Assembly (NCBI GenBank): GCA_026707905.1
Contig: JAPOVY010000026.1
Location: 1-32,343, forward strand
DNA: 32,343 bases
Source of the DNA: Gammaproteobacteria bacterium
Lineage (GTDB): Bacteria > Pseudomonadota > Gammaproteobacteria > Pseudomonadales > Azotimanducaceae
Direction of reading: 5' to 3'
The translations under genes and the position numbers were made by a program. Positions 24,621-32,343 of the stretch are shown in pieces; the first letter of the stretch is position 1; the number at the start of each line of letters is the position of its first letter. The notes beneath the pieces are model-generated. The model saw only the letters and a list, made by a program, of their open reading frames with translations. It made no database searches and had not been told where the DNA came from.

Positions 24621-25622
24621 ATGAATAGCACTTTACCTACTTTTCTTCGCACTCTCCGCATGGGAGAGTCTACGTCGAGCGGCAATCTCTCACTCGTGCC
24701 CGTCTTTCACGAACAAAACATCGAGCCCGACTACATTACGTTTGAAGAAGGACTGAAATCTAAGCTCCTCGAAGTACAAGAACTTGAAGAAGGAGCGAGC
24801 GTAAACGATATATTGCTGCGCAATAAATCCGATCAACTCGCATTGCTATTTGAAGGAGAGGAATTTCTCGGCGCGCAGCAGAATCGTATTCTGAACGTGT
24901 CCATTCTCGCTAAAGCGAGAAGCAAACAGATACTTCTTGTTTCATGCGTCGAAGCTGGTCGTTGGCATCACGAACACAAGAGCCCAGATGACCAACGTTT
25001 CAAAGTCGCCAATCGCATGCACTACGCACGAGGTCGTGCGATGGAAAACAGCGCGGTCTCGATGAATCTAGACACACAAAAAGCGTATCGAGGCAACCAA
25101 TCGAGAGTTTGGCATGACATTGAAGAAAAGTCAGGTCGACTAAACGCTCAATCGCCGACCGCTGCTTCAGATGCTATGTATGCTGCGACAGAAACTTCGA
25201 TCGAAGAACACGTCCGCACTTTTACTACCGCACCGTCGCAAATAGGATCGATTTTCGTTATCAACGATGAAGTAGCAGGTCTCGAGATTTATGCGAGTGC
25301 TAGAACACACAAACAGATGCTCCCAAGACTTGTCCGCAGTTATGCCCTGGACGCTATCGACGCCGATCGTCAGAGAGAAAACGGCGAAGACGCTCTAAGC
25401 AAATATGACGCCGTACAACTCGGTAGAACAGCCGAGGCATTCGTTAAACGACTCGAAAACTCGTGGATCAAACAGTTCGATGGGCTGTGCTTAGGTCAGA
25501 ACATTAGTTTCAAGGATAACCGCATTACCGGTAGCGCATTGGTACATCGCGATCGCATACTTCACTTATGTGCATTCGCGTCGCAAGAAACCCGCGACGA
25601 ACCGATCGAGCTGCACTATTGA
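24621..25622 (+). CDS. ARPP-1 domain protein (function unknown)
   Basis: A 333-aa protein that is essentially one ARPP-1 (ARG- and rhodanese/phosphatase-associated protein) domain. Recognisable family segments are LSLVPVF, the block around YITFEEGL, LLEVQELEEGASVNDILLRN, ALLFEGEEFLGAQQNRILN and ILLVSCVEAGRW. ATG at 24609 is also in frame, but ATG at 24621 has GGAG (24611-24614) at a six-base spacing and is preferred. The domain was described from gene neighbourhoods, and I know of no biochemical activity. It stands alone between divergent and convergent neighbours and has its own strong terminator. Confidence 0.85.
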   Translation: MNSTLPTFLRTLRMGESTSSGNLSLVPVFHEQNIEPDYITFEEGLKSKLLEVQELEEGASVNDILLRNKSDQLALLFEGEEFLGAQQNRILNVSILAKARSKQILLVSCVEAGRWHHEHKSPDDQRFKVANRMHYARGRAMENSAVSMNLDTQKAYRGNQSRVWHDIEEKSGRLNAQSPTAASDAMYAATETSIEEHVRTFTTAPSQIGSIFVINDEVAGLEIYASARTHKQMLPRLVRSYALDAIDADRQRENGEDALSKYDAVQLGRTAEAFVKRLENSWIKQFDGLCLGQNISFKDNRITGSALVHRDRILHLCAFASQETRDEPIELHY

Positions 25623-25635
25623 TTCACACTTATTC

Positions 25636-25674
25636 TTCGCGAATAGCTGCTATAGAAGCTGTTGTTCGCGAATA
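25636..25674. repeat. Two copies of TTCGCGAATA after the ARPP-1 gene
   Basis: TTCGCGAATA occurs at 25636-25645 and 25665-25674, 29 bp apart, just after the ARPP-1 stop. Each copy contains the palindrome TTCGCGAA. No role is evident. Confidence 0.4.
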
Positions 25675-25704
25675 TACAGGAATAGTGCAAACCTGAATTT
25701 CAAG

Positions 25705-25738
25705 CAAGCGCCGACAGCATCGGCGCTTGTTGTTTGTC
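25705..25738 (+). terminator. Intrinsic terminator of the ARPP-1 gene
   Basis: CAAGCGCCGA (25705-25714), loop CAGCA and TCGGCGCTTG (25720-25729) form a perfect GC-rich 10-bp stem followed by TTGTTTGTCT. It lies 82 bp after the ARPP-1 stop codon. Confidence 0.85.
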
Positions 25739-25750
25739 TAAGTGATTCGA

Positions 25751-25782
25751 AGGTCGCCACTTCTTCTCCGCAGTGGCGACCT
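25751..25782 (-). terminator. Hairpin just after the second TonB-receptor gene
   Basis: AGGTCGCCACT (25751-25761) and AGTGGCGACCT (25772-25782) form a perfect 11-bp stem with a 10-base loop, 14 bp beyond the receptor stop. No clear T-run follows on the minus strand. It pairs with the ARPP-1 terminator to separate the convergent genes. Confidence 0.6.
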
Positions 25783-25796
25783 CAAATCAATGAGCC

Positions 25797-28721
25797 TCAG
25801 AACCGATAACGAAGTTCTGCGCCCCAATAGCGCCAACCGGACACAAACGGGTCATCAACGATCACGAATACTTCTTCGCCTGTCTCTTCATCTTCCCATT
25901 CAAAATCTATGTATTCAAATAGCTCGATTTCTTGATCATTGAAGATGTTATGACCAAATACGGACACCGACCAATCTTGGCTGGCTGCCGTCCATGTCAG
26001 ATTCAAGTCAACGCGGTTGTAAGAATCGGCCTTCTCCATTGGGTTGTTCGATACATACGCATCGAACTCACCACGCCACGAATATACCCCGAGGATGGCA
26101 AGATTTGACCCACCGTCGAATGGGATGGTGTATTCAGTCGACAGATTCCACTTCGTTCGAGGGTTGTTGGGAAGTTTGTTCCCGGTGATACTATCACCGG
26201 AAATGTACTCATACTGTGCATCTGGCGAGATGTCTTCATTTCCAGTCCATTCGTATTCCGGTAGTACATAGGGTTCAAGCACTTCGCCGTCATTCAAGGC
26301 ATAGAACCCGAATAACGTCAGATTCTCGACCATCGGCACGTCCCATGCGAATTCAAAGTCTATCCCGTTGATTCGAACATCACCGTAATTGATATTTGGC
26401 TCGCCCGCACACTCCCAAGGATCGTCCGGGCACAGTGTGATCGCCGCGTTGGCGATGTAGTTGTCGTAGTTGTAGTAATAGGCGGACGTCATCAGGCGCA
26501 GACCTTGGTCGGGCAGGCGCACCTTCAAGCCCGCCTCCCACGTCAGGAGTTCCTCAGGATCAAAATGCAAGAACGGAGTGAAATCGTCCGCGGCTGCTGG
26601 AATCGCGTTGGTGCCACCCGAACGGTAACCAGATGCGACGCGTCCAAAGATGAACACGTTATCGGTCGGCGTGAATTCCAAATCGAAATTGAAGACGGTT
26701 GAACCGTATTCAAGCACGGTTGGTTCGTTGCGCAACACGTGCAACCACCGCGGCGCATCCACATCATTCAGCTCGTAAAACTGATCCCAGAGACATTCCT
26801 CTAGGCTGATTTCCTCATCGTCGAGGAATGCCTGATCGTTGCAATCACCGCGATCATCGCCCGTCACCAGTGACCCGATGTCGGCGCTCGTTGCGAAGGG
26901 GTTGAATCGGGCGGTCAAAATCCCTGCGTTAGTGAGGTGCACGAATTCATAACTTGGTTTTTCGTCGTCGATGGTACGCAACCCTATGGATGCGCTCAAA
27001 TTGTCACTCAGTTGCCATGCCAATTCGCCAAAGATCGAAAACTGTTCCTGACTGATTGCTTGCCTTCCAGACCAACCCACGCTGTTAAGACCACCAATCC
27101 CATCCGAATGGCCGTCTTTGTCGACACATATCAGATAACCGGGAATCCACCCCGGCAGATTATCTGCGGAATGGGGTTCTGCATACGAAACCTGAAATAC
27201 TGACGCGCCTTGCCGTTCGTCTAAATTCGTTTGGCCGAACTGCTCCATGAGAATGTCATCGCACGAACCAGACGGAAATGTAGCGCCTAGATCTGGTGCT
27301 CCGCCCACTGCGTGCAACGCACGCAAATCGTCGAGCGTCGACGTATAGAACGCCGCGTTTTCATAGTGTTTTTGGTCAAACCGGACGACACTGGATGCAT
27401 TCAATGTGAAAAGCCCCAAGCGCATGTCGACGTTGTCACCGAAAGACCCAGTCAGAGTCAACTCGTGCTGGTCGATGTCGTAATGACCACCCCCTGTAGA
27501 AACGCGATCGCGAAATGGACCCCCATTGTCATCGGCTTTCGGCCACACACTTGGATCGTCTGGATCCATGAAGCCTGGTTCACCCGTGCGGTCGGTTAAG
27601 TCGCGATCGCGATGTCGAGTGTCTTCGTATCGGGAGGCACCCGTCTGATAGCGTAGGCCGAACGTATCCGAAAGCTCCCACTCGAAGGTGAGGACGAGAT
27701 TGCTTGACTCTACCGAGTGGGTATTGTCGCGGTTGAATTGAACGGCGCCATCTTCGGTCGGAATCTTGGCATCCCAGCCGTAAAAGGAAGCCATTCGACG
27801 CACGCCACTACCGCTCACGCCGTCATTGACGTGGGTCGGAAAGATCAATCCGGCTGGTAGCACACCAGGGGGAAATTGACCTGGTACATTTCGCCCCATG
27901 AGGCGGTCGGATTCATACATGCCGGCTAACAAATTCAGATTCCACGTTTCACCACGCCATTCGAGTTGTGGCGAAATGGTCCAGTTGTCGACACTATCGA
28001 GACCTGCACCAGTGCATGAACCCACGTCACAAATATCAGTTAGGTCAGTGCGACCAAGATTACGTTGTTGGCCATCGCGGTGGTTCGAATGAGCCGTTAT
28101 CCGGAAAGCAAGTGAATCGCCAAGTCCAAAGGCTTCGACCGGTCCGGTGTACGCCAATCCGAATCTGCGATTCGCAGAGGTTCCCAGTTCAGAAAGGAAT
28201 TCGCCGCTAGCTTCCCACTCAGGACGTTTTCGTACGTAGTTAATGGTGCCGCCAACGCCGTTGCGACCATAAATGGTGTTTTGTGGTCCGCGCAAAACCT
28301 CAATCCTATCGATATCAAAACCATCGGTATCGATACCGGCCGTACGTCCAGCCATCGCAGCAAGACCGGACTGATATACCGCCACGGCAGATTCGTTCAA
28401 ATGTGCGGTGGAAAAAGGTGTACCGACACCACGCATGGTGAAGAGGTTGTTGGTAGCGTGAGTCTGGACTTCGAGACCTGGCGTCATCAGCGCTAAATCA
28501 TTCACGTTTTCGATTTTCAGCTTTTCAATCTTGAACGAATCGAATGCCGTGATTGCCAGTGGTACCGTCATTTCGGACTCTTCGCGCTTTTCAGCGGTAA
28601 CGACGACTTCCTCGATAATCGAGCGAGTTTCTTCCTCTTGCTCGTCTTGTGCGTTTACGGCGTTAGCACCTAAGAGTGTAAGTGCAGCTGCAGTGCCGTA
28701 GCTAAGTAAGCGATGGATCAT
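25797..28721 (-). CDS. TonB-dependent outer-membrane receptor
   Basis: A 974-aa receptor, counted from ATG at 28721. That start yields a clean signal peptide MIHRLLSYGTAAALTLLGA ending at VNAQ; the open frame reaches 28850, but the extra 43 residues are not signal-like. An acidic stretch (DEQEEE) precedes the TonB-box-like IEEVVVTAEKREE. The plug has LFTMRGVGTPFSTAHLNES, AVAVYQSGLAAMAGRTAG and IDRIEVLRGPQNTIYGRNGV. The barrel contains FGRVASGYRSGGTN and ends in ELRYRF, the classic C-terminal Phe signal. It resembles the receptor at 17144 in general organisation, but the two are clearly diverged. The ligand is unknown. The barrel loops are long and rich in Asp/Glu, and several contain Cys. Confidence 0.95.
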   Translation of the reverse strand: MIHRLLSYGTAAALTLLGANAVNAQDEQEEETRSIIEEVVVTAEKREESEMTVPLAITAFDSFKIEKLKIENVNDLALMTPGLEVQTHATNNLFTMRGVGTPFSTAHLNESAVAVYQSGLAAMAGRTAGIDTDGFDIDRIEVLRGPQNTIYGRNGVGGTINYVRKRPEWEASGEFLSELGTSANRRFGLAYTGPVEAFGLGDSLAFRITAHSNHRDGQQRNLGRTDLTDICDVGSCTGAGLDSVDNWTISPQLEWRGETWNLNLLAGMYESDRLMGRNVPGQFPPGVLPAGLIFPTHVNDGVSGSGVRRMASFYGWDAKIPTEDGAVQFNRDNTHSVESSNLVLTFEWELSDTFGLRYQTGASRYEDTRHRDRDLTDRTGEPGFMDPDDPSVWPKADDNGGPFRDRVSTGGGHYDIDQHELTLTGSFGDNVDMRLGLFTLNASSVVRFDQKHYENAAFYTSTLDDLRALHAVGGAPDLGATFPSGSCDDILMEQFGQTNLDERQGASVFQVSYAEPHSADNLPGWIPGYLICVDKDGHSDGIGGLNSVGWSGRQAISQEQFSIFGELAWQLSDNLSASIGLRTIDDEKPSYEFVHLTNAGILTARFNPFATSADIGSLVTGDDRGDCNDQAFLDDEEISLEECLWDQFYELNDVDAPRWLHVLRNEPTVLEYGSTVFNFDLEFTPTDNVFIFGRVASGYRSGGTNAIPAAADDFTPFLHFDPEELLTWEAGLKVRLPDQGLRLMTSAYYYNYDNYIANAAITLCPDDPWECAGEPNINYGDVRINGIDFEFAWDVPMVENLTLFGFYALNDGEVLEPYVLPEYEWTGNEDISPDAQYEYISGDSITGNKLPNNPRTKWNLSTEYTIPFDGGSNLAILGVYSWRGEFDAYVSNNPMEKADSYNRVDLNLTWTAASQDWSVSVFGHNIFNDQEIELFEYIDFEWEDEETGEEVFVIVDDPFVSGWRYWGAELRYRF

Positions 28722-28977
28722 TGATGGTGTACCACGCAAAGTGAAATGGAGAAGTACACATGTGCGTTTCGTCACATGGCATTGAGAAATATACGGATTT
28801 CGCTGAGAAATCACCGTTCTCGGTACGAACAGGTTTGTGACTTGGTCCAATATTGTAAACAGCAGCGTGCCACGAATCTCGCTAGATGAACGCTCGAACG
28901 TCTCCTTCTTGCTTCCGAAATTTCGAATTGATGCTACCGAAGCTGATGTTTAGAGATCTAGCAGCTTTGGCAAATGC

Positions 28978-30567
28978 CTACCCGTCAAACTGGTTTTCTT
29001 GAAGATAACCACGTATATTTGATGAAATATCCCTCGCCTCCTCGTAGTTCACGTAAGGTATGCTTGAAGTCGGCGTTTTCAGAACACTTTCGACTGTCGA
29101 AACGCCTAATGTTGCAACGCCATGCCCGCGATCGAAGTACGTCTGGCACACGTGCACGCTCTGGATTTTTCTTAAAGGTACCACAGTCGATTTTCTGACC
29201 CACCATCCCCGTTCTATAAGAATCGCGTCAGAGGTTAAGCGGTACCTTAAACTCGCTACAAAGCCCTTTGCCTCGATGGCTAAGACTGGCAAGATTAGAG
29301 AGCACACGATCAGTAGCACAGGGGAAATTAGCACTGACATACAAGCGATAGGAAACCAAATCGCGAGGTGTTTCTTAAATCTCCGGCGCCATGAGTTCTG
29401 AACCACGCCACACCACGAATCCTCTCCGAAATCGATATGTTGAAAAACCCTCGCGATGACCTGCTTCGATATTTGTGGTCTACCAATCGGCACTATCCAA
29501 TCTCGAAGTCTGTTTGTAATTCTGCTGTCCGAATAACTTGATGAGGTGGTATAGAAGGACGCGGATTCGGCATTCAACAATCGATGGCGTAACGTGCGAA
29601 TTCTCTGAGTAGATTGGACTTTCTTCAGCGGGACCTTTCGATTTGTCGTGACAACACCCGTCGTCGTAATCTCCAAATGCTCTCCAGAAATTGATATACG
29701 AAACCCGGAGTAAAGAAACCACAGCAGAATAAAACTGCACACAACGACAGCCGCTACGAATAAAACGAATAACAAACCCCAGAAAACCAAAAGTGGTACC
29801 CAGTCCGCATCATGATGAAAACGTAGCGCGACCCAAGGGAAGTACCCGTATGCCAATTCAAGATCCACATACGTATACCAATTCGCCACATCTACACCCG
29901 TCACCCGTTCTACAAACGCACCCAAGAAATCGTGATGTCGATCAGATACGTGGCGATAGACGGTGACTAAAAACGTAAATATTGCTGCTAAAGCGATGTT
30001 GCGCACCAATCCAAGCTTCAAGCAGTCTATAAATGACATCCGATGGAGCATTTCGCCAGTATCGGCGAATCCGCGAATCGTTTCTTTTGAATCTGAGAAA
30101 GTCCGGTAGACCGTACCCCTTCGTCGATCATGGAACGCTTGGATCTGAGAGTCAAGTTCCTGGTAGACCTCTTGCTTTACACCGCGTAATTCAATCGAAG
30201 AGTCCGAAGCTGCTTGCACTTGCAACGTAACTAGACCAAGATACTTTTGAAATGTGGTCTGAGTCGTATTGACACTCACTACTCGGTCATATGGCAAGAG
30301 TGTCGTTCTCGTGTGATAGAAACCGGTCCTACGGACCAAGTGGTCTTCCTCAATGCGGTAGCGCTCACTGTAGTGTTTCGTTACGGTTGCAACGATTACG
30401 CCGCTGATCGACAAAATCGCGAATACCACCGGCGTAACTCCCTCTCCTGAAGTGCCGAACAATATGACGACGACTAAACCCGTCAAGAACGGAGCCAAAC
30501 TCGGCAAGGCAGAAAGCAAGCTGCTGGTCCAGTGAAAGTGCCGATACGACTGATCAATCATCGGCAC
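28978..30567 (-). CDS. YdbT-like membrane protein with three bacterial PH (bPH2/DUF304) domains
   Basis: A 529-aa inner-membrane protein. TM pairs are visible near residues 20-58, about 180-200 and about 250-285, and near 380-425. Three bPH2 segments alternate with them: YRIEEDHLVRRTGFYHTRTT (from about 70), a middle one with FRISISGEHLEITTTGVV and VPLKKVQST, and a last one with RLTSDAILIERGWWVRKST and VPLRKIQSVHV. The start is GTG at 30567 or ATG at 30561. It overlaps the upstream YdbS-like gene by 14 bp, so the two are coupled. Such pairs are widespread; the function is not established in general, though membrane or envelope roles are proposed. Confidence 0.88.
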   Translation of the reverse strand: MPMIDQSYRHFHWTSSLLSALPSLAPFLTGLVVVILFGTSGEGVTPVVFAILSISGVIVATVTKHYSERYRIEEDHLVRRTGFYHTRTTLLPYDRVVSVNTTQTTFQKYLGLVTLQVQAASDSSIELRGVKQEVYQELDSQIQAFHDRRRGTVYRTFSDSKETIRGFADTGEMLHRMSFIDCLKLGLVRNIALAAIFTFLVTVYRHVSDRHHDFLGAFVERVTGVDVANWYTYVDLELAYGYFPWVALRFHHDADWVPLLVFWGLLFVLFVAAVVVCSFILLWFLYSGFRISISGEHLEITTTGVVTTNRKVPLKKVQSTQRIRTLRHRLLNAESASFYTTSSSYSDSRITNRLRDWIVPIGRPQISKQVIARVFQHIDFGEDSWCGVVQNSWRRRFKKHLAIWFPIACMSVLISPVLLIVCSLILPVLAIEAKGFVASLRYRLTSDAILIERGWWVRKSTVVPLRKIQSVHVCQTYFDRGHGVATLGVSTVESVLKTPTSSIPYVNYEEARDISSNIRGYLQENQFDG

Positions 30568-31123
30568 TCAACACACCATTCCGATTGAGTTGTTCAAGGA
30601 TCTGATCCCTGAAGTGGTGAGCCCGATGTGTCGGAATATGTTCAATCGCAATACCCGGACCAGCGGAGCGTGCATGAAGTGTCGTTAGTTCGAGTTTTTT
30701 CTGAATGAAGTTCTGTGTAAGGGTTACGTGCTGGATTCGATTGTTCGGCAAAATCTGATGAGATTTCAACCATACACCGGACAGAACGTAGATGCCTTCG
30801 TCATCGATCCTGTATCTATACCGACTCACGTAGAGAAATCCTGTAGTAACCGTCGCGATTGCTCTAGTAAACGCGTACGCAAGATAAAGGTGATAAAACG
30901 ATACCGCAACGACTAGCCAAGGATTCGGATCAGTCAGAACGCTCCGCCCGATGGCAAGTGCGTCGACAAAAATCATTGGAATCGATGCGATTAGTGGTAG
31001 AAAGAAAGTCCTAAGTCGGGTCGTAACCTCCGCAACCCTGGCTTCATCCGATAATCGAAGATAAGACTCAAACTCCGGTGATTCAGAGTCCAGTCCATCA
31101 TGCATTGTTGAGTTCGTATTCAC
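30554..31123 (-). CDS. YdbS-like membrane protein with one bPH2 domain
   Basis: A 189-aa partner of the three-PH protein. Two hydrophobic segments (about residues 40-57 and 70-95) precede a single bPH2 domain: YRYRIDDEGIYVLSGVWLKS, ILPNNRIQHVTLTQ and LELTTLHARSAG. The start is GTG at 31123 with GGTGAG a few bases upstream; ATG at 31105 is the alternative. It ends inside the start of the next gene. Confidence 0.87.
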   Translation of the reverse strand: MNTNSTMHDGLDSESPEFESYLRLSDEARVAEVTTRLRTFFLPLIASIPMIFVDALAIGRSVLTDPNPWLVVAVSFYHLYLAYAFTRAIATVTTGFLYVSRYRYRIDDEGIYVLSGVWLKSHQILPNNRIQHVTLTQNFIQKKLELTTLHARSAGPGIAIEHIPTHRAHHFRDQILEQLNRNGVLSADD

Positions 31124-31341
31124 GCGGTGAACTCACCCGAAAGTAATGAACTAAAGATAGTCGCGCTCGAACAAACAATCGGTCTGGGAGCGGGGTTACG
31201 CGCACCCAATGAAGCAACGATCCTTGCATAAGAGAGTTTGAGCCGTCAAATCTACCGGCATCGAGGTCATTTGAAAAGTAACATGCGATCTCGATTCAAT
31301 CTGCTTGACCGTCCATTCGGTAAGGCTAGCCTTTATGATAT

Positions 31342-31749
31342 TTGGGAGTTGCCGAATGGACCAAGTCGGTCACCTTGAAGATTAATAACGAAAGCGAGCC
31401 TTCGACATTAGGCATCGTGCTTGGCTGGTTAGCCATGGTGATAACTTGCTTATCGAGCTTAGCTTCCGTTGTCTTTGCACCGACACTTTTTCTTTCCGAT
31501 TTCTCGTTACTTCTCGGCGCAATCGCAGCTGCCAAACGATGCTTCACGCCTGTCTTAATTTCTTACGGTATTTGGCTTTTAACCCATTTCGGAATACATC
31601 AGTACCACCTAGTGCTTCTCGACACGGTTAATACAGCACATCCTCTCGTCGTATTTGATATCGTGATTGTCAACGTTATTTTCTTCACTGGGCTGATAGT
31701 CGGAGAAATTTCGTTAGAAAAGCGCCTTTCTTTCCGAAATCGCAATTGA
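31342..31749 (+). CDS. Small predicted membrane protein, unrecognised family
   Basis: A 135-aa open frame starting at TTG. Three or four hydrophobic segments are clear: TLGIVLGWLAMVITCLSSLA (about 22-46), LLLGAIAAA (about 55-64), PVLISYGIWLLTHFGIH (about 70-86) and VVFDIVIVNVIFFTGLIVG (about 104-122). The C-terminus is basic (EKRLSFRNRN), which gives a positive-inside end. I do not recognise the family. The start is weak, with only TAAGG some 14 bases upstream, but the length, hydrophobic periodicity and absence of an alternative gene support coding. It lies alone between the PH-domain pair and the rRNA operon, on the opposite strand. Confidence 0.5.
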   Translation: MGVAEWTKSVTLKINNESEPSTLGIVLGWLAMVITCLSSLASVVFAPTLFLSDFSLLLGAIAAAKRCFTPVLISYGIWLLTHFGIHQYHLVLLDTVNTAHPLVVFDIVIVNVIFFTGLIVGEISLEKRLSFRNRN

Positions 31750-31860
31750 AGATCAATTTGTCGTTCTAGGACAAGATGTCCCGTGCAGCTCAGCCGAAGT
31801 GAGTCGTCGGTCTGAATCTACGTGCTTGAGGTTCTTGATTTTCGCTCGAACAAAGTTAAC

Positions 31861-31893
31861 AAAAAACCCCAGCACAGGATAACCTGCCTGGGG
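31861..31893 (-). terminator. Intrinsic terminator of the rRNA operon
   Basis: Read on the minus strand, CCCCAGGCAGG, a short loop and CCTGTGCTGGGG (31893-31867) form a strong stem with one internal mismatch, followed by six Ts (31866-31861). It sits just after 5S rRNA and marks the end of the rrn transcript. Confidence 0.92.
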
Positions 31894-31905
31894 TTCTTAA
31901 GAAGA

Positions 31906-32021
31906 CCTGACAACGACCTACTCTCACATGGGGAGACCCCACACTACCATCGGCGCTGAGCCGTTTCACTGCTGAGTTCGGAATGGGTTCAGGTGGTACC
32001 AACTCGCTATGATCGTCAGGT
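31906..32021 (-). rRNA. rrf: 5S rRNA
   Basis: The reverse strand contains the conserved 5S core: CCACCTGAACCCATTCCGAA, CTCAGCAGTGAAACG, CGCCGATGGTAGTGTGGGG and TCTCCCCATGTGAGAGTAGG. Complementary ends CCTGACGA and TCGTTGTCAGG close helix I. Ends are set by that helix and may be off by one or two bases. An 89-bp spacer separates it from 23S. Confidence 0.96.
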
Positions 32022-32110
32022 CAAAGAGCAGGAATCAAACGATTCGTCTAGTTACGCAAATCGAAATGCCATGTCTGGCCGAATATCCGGATGGATGAAC
32101 ACCCGGTTAT

Positions 32111-32343
<233 letters not shown>

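Overview
This window looks like chromosomal DNA of a gammaproteobacterium, probably marine or host-associated and uncultured. The minus strand carries the 3' end of a 23S rRNA gene and a 5S rRNA at the right edge, birA in the middle, and tRNA-Thr(UGU) followed by tRNA-Tyr(GUA) at the left edge. This is the gammaproteobacterial order rrn - birA - (coaA/coaX) - tRNA-Thr - tRNA-Tyr - (tRNA-Gly - tRNA-Thr - tuf). Here it is stretched to about 31 kb by accessory genes, and no coaA/coaX or murB is visible. No transposase, integrase or CRISPR array was found.

Layout, left to right. (1) 1-250: two tRNAs. (2) 334-5613, all minus: in transcription order a sterol 24-C-methyltransferase of the eukaryotic Erg6/SMT type, a DUF1800 lipoprotein, a Tat-type DUF1501 protein, and a PPK2 polyphosphate kinase that appears to start at ATT. 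(3) 6004-10378, plus, divergent from the methyltransferase: a periplasmic adaptor and an RND transporter. (4) 10446-13552, minus: a Rieske oxygenase gene with an in-frame TGA inside its [2Fe-2S] motif, coupled by a GTGA overlap to a fusion of a GPP34 (GOLPH3-like) domain with a cytochrome P450. (5) birA. (6) 14809-16867, plus: a phytanoyl-CoA dioxygenase-like enzyme and a two-hotdog MaoC-like protein. (7) A TonB-dependent receptor (minus), divergent from a large ATP/PEP-type phosphotransferase resembling rifampin phosphotransferase. (8) A second PhyH-like dioxygenase (minus), an ARPP-1 protein (plus) and a second TonB-dependent receptor (minus). (9) A YdbS/YdbT-type membrane PH-domain pair, a small membrane protein, then 5S and 23S rRNA.

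The best-supported unusual content is lipid and sterol chemistry. The SMT is full length with all family signatures. It lies back-to-back with an RND exporter, and within 20 kb there are a P450, a Rieske oxygenase, two Fe(II)/2-oxoglutarate dioxygenases, a MaoC-type hydratase and two large outer-membrane receptors. My working model, which is inference, is an island for importing, remodelling and exporting sterols or similar polycyclic lipids, perhaps host- or alga-derived, because no squalene epoxidase or oxidosqualene cyclase is present here. The Rieske stop codon suggests that part of the pathway is broken in this strain, or that the assembly has an error there.
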